DNA of 64,000 nt from Cordia subcordata. Lineage: Eukaryota > Streptophyta > Magnoliopsida > Boraginales > Cordiaceae. The first letter of the stretch is position 1. Each line of letters begins with the position of its first letter. Location: the NCBI GenBank assembly GCA_028554755.1, contig JAPTOF010000020.1:1431001-1495000 (forward strand). The letters run 5' to 3'. The notes beneath the pieces are model-generated. The model did no database searches. It was not told where the DNA came from and worked only from the letters and a program-made list of their open reading frames with translations. The translations under genes and the position numbers were made by a program. This document shows positions 22,464-33,719 of this stretch, piece after piece.

Positions 22464-22754
22464 ATGTGGATCGGTGTGGCCAGTTTGGCGATGGGCTATT
22501 ACAGTATCTGCCTTGGCGTTGCATCACTGAGTGATGACAAGAGGGGAGCTGAGATTACTCAAGATCTCTACGAAGTCGTGAATGGTGTTTTGGGTCATAC
22601 AGCTCAGACCGCCGAGGATGTGAAGGGTGTGCTGGGGCAAACAACTCAGACAGCCAATGATGTGAAGGTCATAGCTGATGTGTTGCAAACAACTGAGAGA
22701 GCCAAAGATGTGAAGGTGATAGCTGGCAATGCGAGTGCGACTCGTCGTCAGTGA
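22464..22754 (+). CDS. Open frame of 96 codons, 3' part of the same unknown gene
   Basis: This frame begins inside the duplicated segment (MWIGVASLAMGY) and continues LGVASLSDDKRGAEITQDLY. Three imperfect helical repeats follow, each containing a DVK: TAQTAEDVKGVLGQ, TTQTANDVKVIADVL, TTERAKDVKVIAG. It ends at 22754 with ATRRQ. Without the 166-bp insertion it would be the direct continuation of the frame from 22082, giving a protein of roughly 185 residues with a basic Gly-Tyr head, a short hydrophobic segment and a repeated amphipathic tail. The function is unknown. The tail looks LEA-like only in a general way, and I make no assignment. Confidence 0.5.
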   Translation: MWIGVASLAMGYYSICLGVASLSDDKRGAEITQDLYEVVNGVLGHTAQTAEDVKGVLGQTTQTANDVKVIADVLQTTERAKDVKVIAGNASATRRQ

Positions 22755-22759
22755 AAGCT

Positions 22760-24100
22760 TACTGAGTGCTTATTAGGATTTGCATACTTCAGGTTGCATT
22801 AGTTTCACGGAGTAGTACAATTTGCTGCGTTATTTTAATATGTACTTGTTTTTTGCCCAAGTCAAGTTGCTACGTTCTTTTAATATGCACTAGCATTTCG
22901 CCCTTGCGTCGTTGGTAAATAACTATGGTATGCTGCTGGTACTCGTCTATATAATTGCACCGCATCTCGCACATTATAATCTGGTCGGCAAACAACTATG
23001 GTGTGTCGCTGCTGCTCTTGTAGACAACTACATAGCACCTATTAAATTATAACGTGGTCGTTTCTTTTATGCGTTTGGTATAACTTAAAAAACCGAAAGT
23101 AAGTAATTGCAAGCATTGTGATTAGTAGAGGGAACATGAGAAGTATTGGAATATTAGATGTAAAATAGTACGCACGATATTACATATTTAAAGATGCATT
23201 GATGTACAAAAGACTCGTACAGGATGTCATTGTCGAGGTAGTCATTCAGAAGTAATTGATCTTCCTTATAGAAGGTATGATATAAAGTTGGTATGTTAAC
23301 AGATATGGATACATGAGTTTGCCTGGTGTAGCGGAATGACTTGCATTAAAACCACCTGCTCTATTTGGAAGGTGTTATCGGGTTGAAGTAGAAGATCGTT
23401 AATGTCAAAAGTATCGTCCACCTAACAATGCCAAATCAGACGGTAGACAGCGTTAAGATAACACCAATAGATGTAAGTAGTCAAATCATGCGATAGAACG
23501 TAAATGTACAAATAGTGGTTATGTAAAAGTTACATGGAAGTGGTGTTGGAAAATCAATCATTAAGCGAATTACTACCTTAAAATTGTTTATGGTTGACGT
23601 TATTGGCAGTTGGGAGTGTTTGAGGCTCATCATTATGTATGTATTCGTGGATGTGGGGTAAGCCGGGAATGATCATTCACATTTGTACATGATTCCTATC
23701 ACACTTGGAACACACATTTTTATTTGATACTTCGGGAGTGGGACCTTGAGATTGATCGTTATGTTACTAGGAAGAATCCTAGACCTATTTATAGTTTCCT
23801 TATCTCTTTTTGTCCTTCATTTGTTTTTGTTTTTAGTAGTTTGGTTAGTCTTTCGGTTGTTTTTGCATTTTGTTGTTTAGATTGTTTTCTCCTCATTTGC
23901 TATTTTGCTTCTGTTCAATCCCGTCATTTTTTAGGACACCAATAGCTCTTGCATACATCTTCGAGTACCAATTTGAATCTCATTGTGTACTTTGATCGCA
24001 ATTTCCTAGCCCTTGCATAGATCATAATCATAATTACAAGGATGAGACAATTAGACAAAACAATACTTGCAGTAACTCATGGCAAGATCCACTTGCTAAA
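22760..24100. other. Intergenic, no gene seen
   Basis: No exon set or bounded element was recognised between the open frame ending at 22754 and the response-regulator fragment. An open stretch at 23724-23945 is hydrophobic but carries no family signature. Confidence 0.4.
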
Positions 24101-24105
24101 GTGTG

Positions 24106-24740
24106 ACGTTGGAATACTTACTATCAAGTCCTATCTGGTCAACAGCTTTGACAAATTTTTGACGAAGATCGACAGTCCAAACTACTCGAGCATTCTTTGG
24201 CACCATGCTTGTTTTCCACATCTTTTTTTTTTCCCTGAAGACATATCCGCTTCGCCGAAAAAGTATGCATCATATTTGTGGTCTGATCCATCTCCCATCA
24301 TCTGAATTTCTTCGAGGCCATCGTGACTGTCAGTATCTCTCACCTTATGCATCCTTTTTCTGAACACATGCTGCCATATGTTTTCAAGTTCTTTCATTCT
24401 AGTAGGTTTAAGAAGATAGTCACACGCACCGTGTTGAACTCCCTTCATCACCTGCTTGTCTCTCCATCTACAGACATCAATGCACAGATTCAGAAATCAC
24501 AAGACAGTAAGCACAAAAGAATGAGAAATCTATAAACTAGACATAGCTTCAACTGATATTGAGAAAACAGACTTATGACAGGTAGATCCATTCCAAGTCC
24601 AACATGCTCCAGAAGCTTAAAACCATCCATATCGGGCATCTTAACATCACTGATTACAATGTCAAAACCATCTCTTCTTTCCGAAGCACATCCAGGGCCT
24701 CTCTTGCTAGACCACATGTATTCACTGAAACAGAAAAAAA
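24106..24740 (-). pseudogene. Type-B response regulator (ARR-B) fragment
   Basis: Type-B ARRs are His-Asp phosphorelay transcription factors of cytokinin signalling. The minus-strand exon 24740-24573 encodes [11 protein letters not shown] and, one frame over, [20 protein letters not shown], which holds the phospho-acceptor Asp. A second exon from about 24475 encodes [15 protein letters not shown] with the conserved Lys, then the linker. From about 24240, after another frameshift, comes the start of the GARP DNA-binding domain ([13 protein letters not shown], with R where the family has H), ending at a GTAAGT donor near 24106. The N-terminal Asp pair and everything after the first part of the GARP domain are missing. 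There are at least three frameshifts (near 24697, 24450 and 24236). It is a truncated pseudogene whose upstream end abuts the SFH fragment. Confidence 0.85.
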
Positions 24741-24814
24741 CAGCTCTAAAATTCCAGGAAAAAGAAAATGTATCTTGCCATGTCAAGAACCTGAATCAAA
24801 TACTAGATCTGAGA

Positions 24815-27330
24815 TTCACTATAAAAAGAATCGAGTGACCCTGTTTGCCAAGTTCCCAGCATGCTCCTCCATCGCTGCCAAGAACCACATTGACCAGAGC
24901 ACAACCATTCTGGATAAACAAGGAGTGGTAAGTTTGCATATATTTGGGGAAAATTGTTAAAAGCAGTAATCAAATGGTCAGATAAACATACACAGTTTCT
25001 GTTCCCAACAATTCTTCCGAAACAAAGATGAAATTTTAAGTCTTTGCTTTCTTGAACAGTGTAAAACTAGTACTAATACAGACTATTTATGTTTCAGGGA
25101 CTCAAAAACTTCAACAAAGTTGCCAGGGAGCTCACTCAGCGTCATGAGAAGATTGATGGTGACAATTATCCTTAGGTACCTATGCTGCCTTTTTTATATG
25201 CTTATCTGAAATTTTAAATCTGAAAAGTACATAAAATTGCTCAACTTAATTGCTAATTCGACCAATCACTTTGCATTTTAGACCCTCTGCCACATGTACA
25301 TCATCAATGCTGGGTCTGGGTTTAGGCTCTTGTGGAACACAGTAAGTCATTCCTTGACCCAAAGACCACTTCAAAGATTCATGTAAGTTTCAAATAACTG
25401 ATAGCCTAAAAATGTCCGGCTTTTTTCTTCTTGTTTTGCTGTCAATTTGAAGAGGATAAACAGGTGATCCCTTTTCTTGCATCAGGTCCTTGGCGACAAA
25501 TACCAGAGCAAATTGCTTGAAATTATTGATGCAAGGTAAGCTTTTCTAGAGTTTCCTGTGCATATCTTTCAGTTGACATTTTTATCGACTATAAACACTT
25601 TAGCTGTGTGTCGGTAGTGTGTGCAAAACAACCTATCATACTCATCATGTATAATATGTTTGAAAGATTGTCTTAGTCTCACAAACAGCCGATCCTGCTT
25701 AGTGGAATAAGGTTTGGTTTTGTTCTGTAATCTCACATAACTTATGATGCTTGGGAATGTTACAGTGAACTTCCAGAATTTTTGAGTGGTACCTGCACTT
25801 GTTCAGATAAGGGTGGATGCATGTGCTCCAACAAAGGTCCATGGAATGACCCTTTAATAATGAAGGTATCTGCATCATTATTCTTCAATGAGACACAGAT
25901 CATATTTGAAAATGAAGGAATCTAATTAATGCGAATGATCAGATGGTTCGTAATGGAGAGCATAAATGTTCAAACAAGCTTGTTATCACAGCTATTGATA
26001 AGAAAACAATATCTGAAGATATGAATGCAAAGGTAGCATTTCTGTTTGATTTCTTTGTTGTCTAATTCAATTCAATAACACATATTTCAAGGTGTTATAA
26101 TGGTTTGATCATATTGAAATCTGCAGTTTGTACTTCGTGAACTCCATTTACATAATTTTCCATGCTGTCAATTAATCTTTGTTAAACTAGATACACACTA
26201 ATCCATTTTTTTGTTGCGAATAAGAAAGAAGAGCATCTCCATCGACTCTCATAGGAAGGATTACATAGCCAGTAGCTCATCCCTGGCTCTCCCCACTATA
26301 TGAAGAAGTAAGTTTTCTAAGTTTAAAGGAAGATTACAAGACATATAATACATGAAGCTTGGGCCATTCTCATGAATGACCAACCAACGTCTGGAGAGAA
26401 GTGGGTTTCACGTGCACGCGGGCTCCCACGTCATATTCAATTAGATGGTCTCTTTTAGTCATACATTCTCAGCATTTCCATGGACTTCATGGCCTCCCAA
26501 GATTTTTTTTGATCAAGGGAACAAACATCCAAAGAGTAAACAGTTAAACAAACTTTTAAATGTCTACTTTTAAAATAAGCCATAACATATATATTGATAT
26601 TTTGTTATGTTCTACTTCTTGGTCTGAGTCTTGCTCTGTCTGATGATTTTGAGAGCTTTGGTACAACTCGAAATATGTCTGTTGCATTTTGTCATTTCAT
26701 TAACTTACAAAAGTCTAATTGAGCAAAATGATTGACGAAATTGCAGGTCAAGAAGACCAAAACTAAGGCTAGCACATATGAGCCTGATAACTTTGTCCCC
26801 ATGGTTGTCAGACAATCGACGCGACATGGCCCATGCTAAGAAAGGTCCCAACAACTTCGCCGTGTCTAGAAAAGGTCTTTATGCTTCCGGATCTTTACAT
26901 TTTACAAATTCCCAAGTGAAAATCGATCTCATATTATGGTTTCAGAATTTTTTCACGCAAGGCAATCGTATTTCTGTAGCAAAGTGTTTGAACCTTTCTG
27001 TCTTTTAACAGAGACGGATTACTATCTAGTAAGCGATGCTTGTAAAACTAGTAGCGAAGGAATGAGCAATCAGATTTTTAGCAGCTTGACGTCACTCGTG
27101 ATGGGGATAATGGTAATGGTACGCATGACTTGTAACATGCAGCATGTATAGAGCATATGGTTACTAAAGGCAAGCCTTACCAGTTAACACCAGCAGCTGC
27201 CACCTCTGCCAATGAATACTACGCCATGATGAAGCGCATGAATGATCTAGAGAAGGTCAGCATCCTCAGTAACAAGCCCACCATGCCAACTGAAAAAGAA
27301 GAAAACACGTATGTGGATTATTTCTACTGT
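24815..27330 (+). pseudogene. Sec14-nodulin (SFH) phosphatidylinositol transfer protein pseudogene A
   Basis: Plus-strand exons follow the family order. About 24815-24927 encodes FAKFPACSSIAAKNHIDQST; 25098-25175 GLKNFNKVARELTQ; 25282-25382 [20 protein letters not shown]; 25486-25535 VLGDKYQSKLLEIIDA; 25766-25865 [19 protein letters not shown]; 25943-26032, then from 26747, then from 27012 VSDACKTSSEGMSNQIF. Most splice sites are GT-AG. Lesions: TAG at 25173-25175, a one-base loss near 25341, TAA at 26837, TAG at 27148, and a frameshift before KPYQLTPAAATSANEYY. The N-terminal region and first Sec14 exons are absent, as are the last exons. Such proteins bind and present phosphatidylinositol in polarized growth; this copy cannot. 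Confidence 0.85.
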
Positions 27331-27385
27331 TGTATTACTACTGGATTCAGTAGCTTCTTATGAACTTAGGGAAACACAAGTCAAA

Positions 27386-27653
27386 ACCAACTGCTGAAAA
27401 CAATCAGCCATTGACCAACCGAGAACACGCGATAGGGGGCATTCTTATACCATCAGAGTAGGAGAAAGAATTCGCATGGGTTAGTAGGCCTTTCCCGAAG
27501 GGATAGTGAAATGCTCCTAAGGAAGCTCTAGCGATCGCTTAGAGCCCCTCTTCCATCAATAGGTACTCCCAAGGCGTCGACCAACTGCTGAAAACAATCA
27601 GCCGTTGACTAACCGAGAACATGCGATAGGGGGCATTCTTATACCATCAGAGT
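27386..27653. repeat. 74-bp direct repeat around 120 bp of foreign-looking filler
   Basis: ACCAACTGCTGAAAACAATC and the following sequence, 74 bp in all, occur at 27386-27459 and again at 27580-27653. The 120 bp between has a composition unlike the surroundings (CCGAAGGGATAGTGAAATGC, AGCGATCGCTTAGAGCCCC) and recalls plant mitochondrial DNA. Copy 1 (about 9680) has the 74-bp unit once and no filler. Confidence 0.75.
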
Positions 27654-27740
27654 GGCAGGTTTAAAAAGGGGAAAAAAAAAAAAGAAAGAAAGACAGACAG
27701 ACTAGTAACACTGTCTCTCCCTCCCCCCCCCCCCCTCCCC

Positions 27741-27765
27741 CACGCGGGGGCTTCCCCCGCGTGGC
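27741..27765. repeat. GC hairpin beside a C-run
   Basis: There is a perfect 11-bp inverted repeat (CCACGCGGGGG and CCCCCGCGTGG) with a 3-base loop, right after a run of about 14 C and CCTCCC. The equivalent place in copy 1 (9820-9865) is also C- and G-rich but the stem has decayed. Confidence 0.7.
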
Positions 27766-28048
27766 ATGCGAAAAGCAAAAACAAAAGTTAAATGACTGGC
27801 AAATTGCTTCACTATATCATAGCAAAGATTGATAAGGAACTTGATAATGAATCCAGAAAATTGGTCATCAATTTCAAACAAGGATTAAACAACGCAAGCA
27901 CACACAAGAAGACATGGTGAATCAGTATACATGCCCAGTACACAATCAGAGCAAAATGTCTTCCATGCAAGGAAAGGGTAAAAAGACGAGAAAATGCCTC
28001 AACAAGAGTTGTATGTTCGTCGATGGGGTATGTAATCAAGTATATCCT

Positions 28049-31000
28049 TTATTGGAACTCCATGCTTGACCACCAGCAGAACTTCTTTTTATGCATATAT
28101 AGTGCTTGTAAAAGATGAGGATAAATATCCGAAGGCAGTTTGTAACAGAATAAAAAGTGATGGCGCATGGCGCAGACTAAAAAACAAGACATACATGCAG
28201 ATGCACGCATACATACAGATCTTTGATTCACATGAAACCTTCTGTCATTGAAAGAACAACAACAAAACCTAATCAACTCACCCAAAACTTGGCTGCTTGT
28301 TGTCGGCCCATGTATGCAAGGAGCTCATCCTGCTTCATAAAGGCCTCATACAGAGCCTGCTCGCCGGAAAGAGGATAAGCATGTCATTAATCAGAGGCGT
28401 AACCATGTTTCATGCAACCTACAAAACCTTTGTCCTAGATGTATTACATGCAAAAGTATGTGGCTGAAGAAAGAAAGCATAACAAAAGGGGGAAAATAAA
28501 ATGAAAAGGAGGGTGATTGCAGCAAATTTTGGAATAAAATGCATAAAACAATTGAAACTTTGCACAAACCAGGTAATTACTCTAATGACAACTATACATG
28601 CAGAGTCTAGCTGTGCATATGCATCATACAAGTACCTGCAGAAAAGAGAGGATTCATACTATAATTTTTTTCTTATTCTTCTACTCATCCATGCTCCACA
28701 TGTAGCGAATTCCACAGGAATAACTTTCACAAAGTTAGAGATGACAACTCAATCAATCAAACCAATTTACAAAGAGTTCTACATGATGATAAAAATTAGA
28801 AAGAGACGCTGATTCACGACCATGTAAAAGTCATATTATATGGTCTTACGTTATCAAATAACATCAAAAGCTTGAGGAATTGCGTAGATAATGTGCAAGA
28901 ATTCGGAGGCAAAAAGCAATAGCTCACTCCTAAGTGCTATTATAAATTGAAAAGAATGTAAACCAGGTAATATAATAATACCTTTTCGGTTGCAATTAAC
29001 TCTGCTTCCAGGGCATCCAAACGGCAAACAGCAGCATTTAGTAATTCCTCTTTCTCGCACAGCATCTCAAATGGCTTTTCTTGAAGCAGATTGACTTTGT
29101 CTTCTAGTTCACCCAGTCTCTTCAAAACTGAGGAGAAGAATTCTGCCTCTGTGAATTGTGGAGTAGGTGATAGGGTCTAAACTCTTCCTTCGGGATCTCA
29201 TCAAAAGACATATCCTGAATTGTTTCTTGGTGATTACGCGATGACTCGGGATATATTCTGGTTAAACACCAAACGGATAAACAGAAGAACACACAAAGTG
29301 TCATGAATAAGGCCATAACACTGGCCAGAATCCGAGAACAAAGTCCTTCTGGATTGATTAAGAAAGATATTTTGTTGAATTATGCTTTAATGGAACTAAC
29401 ATATTCACGTCAATGTAAGACTAGTACAGGAAAAGGGTAGAACATCACAAATATTATGAAGTTGACATTGAGACCAAGTAGAGGCTCCTTCCTACTAGTA
29501 CAGTGGCAGAATGTCAAAGTTACGGATTCAGGGCAAAGAGCTGCTTCTGCTAAAAGCTGGTACCAGTAGTTAATGAAAAACTTAGAAATTTAGTTATAGC
29601 AGATAATGGAGCTGCGTCGAAGATCAGACATACACCGTTCAAATATGCCATACCAAGGTATAAAGATCTTGAAATTTGGAATGCAAAGAAGCAGGAATAA
29701 ACAAGATTTTGGGAGGAAAAAAAGAGCTGCATGAAAATAGAAAACCATCAATTCACGAAGGAATAGTACTAATGTATAGAGACAGCACAAGCATAAGAGG
29801 TCAGATAACATTCAGAACAGCAAACGACACATACAAACCTTTGGGAGGGTAAGGCTTCTGAAGGTATGCATGCTTCTTCAATACAGAATCAACAGCCTTG
29901 TCAAGCATGGAATATATTCATCATATCCTGAGAAGTTAGCAACAGACAACGATGTTCCAATTGCCTTAGCCTGTGTCCGAGGAATTTGTGTTGTTCGGAG
30001 TCTATTACCACAAGAAGCGATCAGAAATAAAAATAATAATAATAAAGAAATACTGCCCACTAACAGAAAATAACTTTTCTGTTTCTCGTAAAAGTTCAAA
30101 GCCTAACCTCTTCACGAACAGGAGTCAGCCAAAGGTGGGAATAGATCCTGATAGCTTTTGGTGAAGACATATCTTCAGTCTCGGAACCCAACTCTGCAGT
30201 AGATGTATCGCTTCCTTTTAGCTGCTTCAACAACTTAATCACAGTAATGATCTTGAGCCCCCAGAAAGAATATATACTAAAAGCAACTCTCGTAAGTGTA
30301 TGAAAAAGATACCAGATTCCTTACCATCAGGTAGTGAATCTTAGCATAAACTACCTTTCCTTCACTGTTTAGGACTTTGACTACCTGCTTTGCTCAACGG
30401 GATTCCCCATTTACAACCATCTGCATCATAACACCAATAAATATATCTTGTTAAAAACTCAAGAGAAACCACCACAGTAAAGCAGATATTCATTCTCTCT
30501 CTATCTTTTTTCTCCCTTTTTTTTTTTCTTTTTCTCTTTCTCAAGGGGAAAGGATCAGACCGGGGCCAATGAAGGACCTTCAATATTTAGATTCTCCCAT
30601 GGACCTTTATTGGAATGAAGACTACCTCGTCAATCTGCACAAGTACAAGTTCCACCTAGGAATTCTTGCAACTCACTGCACACCCATCCACAAATCATAA
30701 CAAAGGAAGTAAGTGGTATAACTTCTCTGGAAGATAGAAATAAGGGTATTAAATGAAAGTGATTCCACCAGTTTACCTGGCTCCTATAACTTCAAGCAAC
30801 TTGATCTGGTACTTGTTACCCAGAACCTAAAGCCAGAAGTAAAATCCATGGCCAAGGAAATACAACCATTCTTCCAAATCAAGAAGTGGAGAAATTATAA
30901 TACATGAATCTTGGAAGTGGTTTTGGGATCCAGAAAGCTCTTCACGGTATTCCATAGAAGCCTAAAGCCAGTACCAGCATTGATAATAAACATTTGATGT

Positions 31001-32539
31001 AGCATCTGTAGACATTAAAAGTCAGAAAATTACAACTGCCTTGATATAATTAGCAGGTGTAAAATATCAATGGGTTTTTTTTGTTTTTTTTTGGGGGGGG
31101 GGGGGGTGGGGGAGATAATTATCGCCATAATCTTCTGCAGTCGCATAATCAATTCCCTAGCAATGTTGCCAAAGTTCTTCAAACCCAGAAGAGCAACACC
31201 AGAAGAGAACAAAGGTAATTTGAAATTACATTCTCCATAAATGCATATCAAGGATAAACAGAAAAAGGGAAGTAAAAGAGAAGCAAGATACCACGCCCTG
31301 AACATCTAAAATTGTTGTGCTTGAGTCAACGTGCCTCTTTGCAGCAATTGTACAGGCTGGAAACTTGATTGCGAAGGTCCTCCCAAACTCTTTCACATGG
31401 TATTTTATGTAACAATCCAAGTTGTAACTTGCATGAGTTTGTCATGATTGACTTTTCCTAATCTTTCAATGTATACAGGTCTTCCTTCCTTGTCTAAACC
31501 ATGATAACCATGAGGATAAAACTGTAGAACCTCATTCAACTCCTTATATTCAAAATCCGGGGAGAATTGCCAAGGTATAAATCTGATACTTCACGTAACA
31601 AGCAGATCAACAAAATCACCACATATTTTGCATTGGCCACCATCATACTGGAAAATATAATCATGACAGTTATTTACCTCCATATTAGCGTCAGCACCAA
31701 ACTCCATTGGATCATATCTGCCCACATATGCTTTGCCTTTTTTTATATCAAAGTTTCTTGCCTTCAAAAACCTGAAAGCCATTCTTACAAATCTTAGGGG
31801 ACACCCCTTAAAGAAGATTATAATAAGCTAAAAAAACAAATTTATCCATTTTCCACATCTTAAAACAACCATAACTCCATATACACATTACTCATATATG
31901 AGTTAACTCTCAAAAAAAGAGCACACACATATATACACACACAATAACATTGATCCAAATTCCACATTAACAAAGAACAGATGTTAAACAAAATGAAATT
32001 AACTAACATAGAATCACTTGTTCATTGCGTTCGACCATCGAGGTGAACGATTAACTTCTCCTACTTCTGCACCAATTATTCTCTCTCTCTCTCATTTTAT
32101 TTTATTTTATTTTAAATCTTGTAGGTATAAGTAATCTAGGAGGCATTTGAAGAATATCCAGTTAGCTGCATGCATCACTATTCATTTACACAAATTAAAC
32201 AGTAAAGGAGCTGCAATTAAGAACCTCAACATAGTGTGGTAATCATCGTATTTTTCACGTAGCAACTCATCCAAGATTAGTGCTTGTCGGAATGCGTCAA
32301 CAGCTTTGAGGTCCTCAGCATCCCGAATATTCTCAATTGAAACAGAACTAACTCACGCATCGCTCTTTCCTCTACTACACTTCTTCTTCAAAGAGTGCTT
32401 GAACTTTGTTGATGCATTTATAGCTTGTTTTTTCAAGTTACCAATTCTTGTTCCTTTCATCCTCCGAATTTTCAAATCAGATGTTCTCTCCCTTCTTCCA
32501 TCGTCACCAGAGGACCCCTCAAAACCTTTTGCAGGACAT
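28049..32539 (-). pseudogene. Sec14-nodulin (SFH) phosphatidylinositol transfer protein pseudogene B, nearly full length
   Basis: The minus-strand structure is close to complete. Exon 1 (ATG 32539 to 32225) encodes [15 protein letters not shown] and [15 protein letters not shown]. 31773-31680 encodes FLKARNFDIKKG; 31557-31292 [20 protein letters not shown] and [20 protein letters not shown]; then the Sec14 lipid-binding exons down to 30777. The nodulin-like region follows (KGSDTSTAELGSE, SLSVANFSGYDEYIP), then a membrane segment and coiled coil at 29340-28960 and a KKKFCWW tail near 28080. Lesions: TGA at 32353, lost acceptor AGs near 31558 and 31187, one-base losses near 31431, 31130, 29908 and 29172, TGA at 30630, and TGA at 30394 within a former CGA. 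A non-coding 5' exon probably lies at about 33594-33720 (donor GTGAGT). It is a decayed, unprocessed gene copy. Confidence 0.88.
31072..31116. repeat. Poly-T and poly-G tract in pseudogene B
   Basis: A T-run followed by about 14 G and GTGGGGG falls at the 3' end of a Sec14 exon, within the former splice donor area. It may be unstable or misassembled in length. Confidence 0.8.
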
Positions 32540-33719
32540 TAAGCAAGAAGAGAAAGATCACAAATGGAAACATATATTTTATAAGACAATGGGATGAAAA
32601 AATCTCCAGAATTATTCACTCCAACAGAAAAGGATGACCACTGAATTCCTACACTTCATGAAAATTTAACGAAAAATATTGACAATATATGATGACAAAT
32701 ACATCTCAATAACAGAAAGAGAGAAGTAAAAAATGTATAAGCTTGTTGTGTTCTTTTTCCCGATCTGTTGCTAAAACAAATCCTTAAACACATCCAGGCA
32801 TTTAAAATGTTAACCTCTTGGGTAAGCTCCCTCAGAGGAAATCAGAATCAAGACCAAAACTTTGAACGGTTTAAACCTATTCAAATTTTTTGTTCCTCTT
32901 TCAGTCTAGTTATGGAAGTACTTGCACCAGCAGACTGTTATCAGTTATGTTAGAATTTTAGGAAATCCTTATATCGTCATGAAACGTCTGAATATCTCGT
33001 GTCGTCAATTCAACAATTTGCTTTTCACACAGTAGGGCTCCCACATTTCTCACTCTCAAATTTGAACCTACTCCTTTTCTACTACTCATATTCCCTTAAA
33101 ATTATTTTATATATAAGTCGAAAAATATGCAATTTGCAAAGCTAAGACACACCAGTTTAAGGTGCATTTGCACAGAGAAGAAACAAGCAAAATTGTAAAC
33201 CTGAGTTTAAGTACCAAACTTTAACCTTCAAGGCGAAATCATACATTTAACTGTTCCAATTTCACAAAAGGCACCAGAAAAGAATAAAAACAATAATAAC
33301 AAATCAATCCATCCTTTCATACACATTTTTTGCTAAAAGATTACATATATTGGAGAACATAATCCAGAGACATCTAAATCATCGAATATGTTTCACTATA
33401 ATAAAGCCTCTTTCGCGTAGAAACCCAAGTCATTACTAACAAGCTCAATTCACTGAACTCTAATATATATACACTGTATTAAACACACAGAAACCCTAAT
33501 TTTTCAGAAAATTAATAGCAATTTCAATGGCTACACTAAGAATGCAACTAAATTGAACTGAAAACATCATCACTGGAGAAAACTTAACTCACATGGCCTA
33601 GTGAAATGATTAAGGAGTCCCGACTTGCTCTTGTGGATCACCACTACCACCAGCAACTCAATGCTTTTCACTTTTCTTGCTGATGGATCGAACTAATCAG
33701 TCAAGCATCACCAAAATTC

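Larger units (their letters stand above)
25968..29563. repeat. Segmental duplication, copy 2
   Basis: This is the counterpart of 9131-11670. It is longer because it retains the intron and exon lost from copy 1 and has gained a 194-bp insertion. The gene context continues intact on both sides here (pseudogene A upstream, pseudogene B downstream). This makes the block the probable donor, or the sister nearer the original arrangement. Confidence 0.85.

Noticed and set aside
23724..23945. Hydrophob-rich plus-strand open frame
   Set aside because: It is a run of Phe, Leu and Ser from T-rich DNA with no transporter signature.
24575..24838. Overlapping plus-strand frames opposite the response regulator
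   Set aside because: They are shadows of the ARR-B exon; the family match is clearly on the minus strand.
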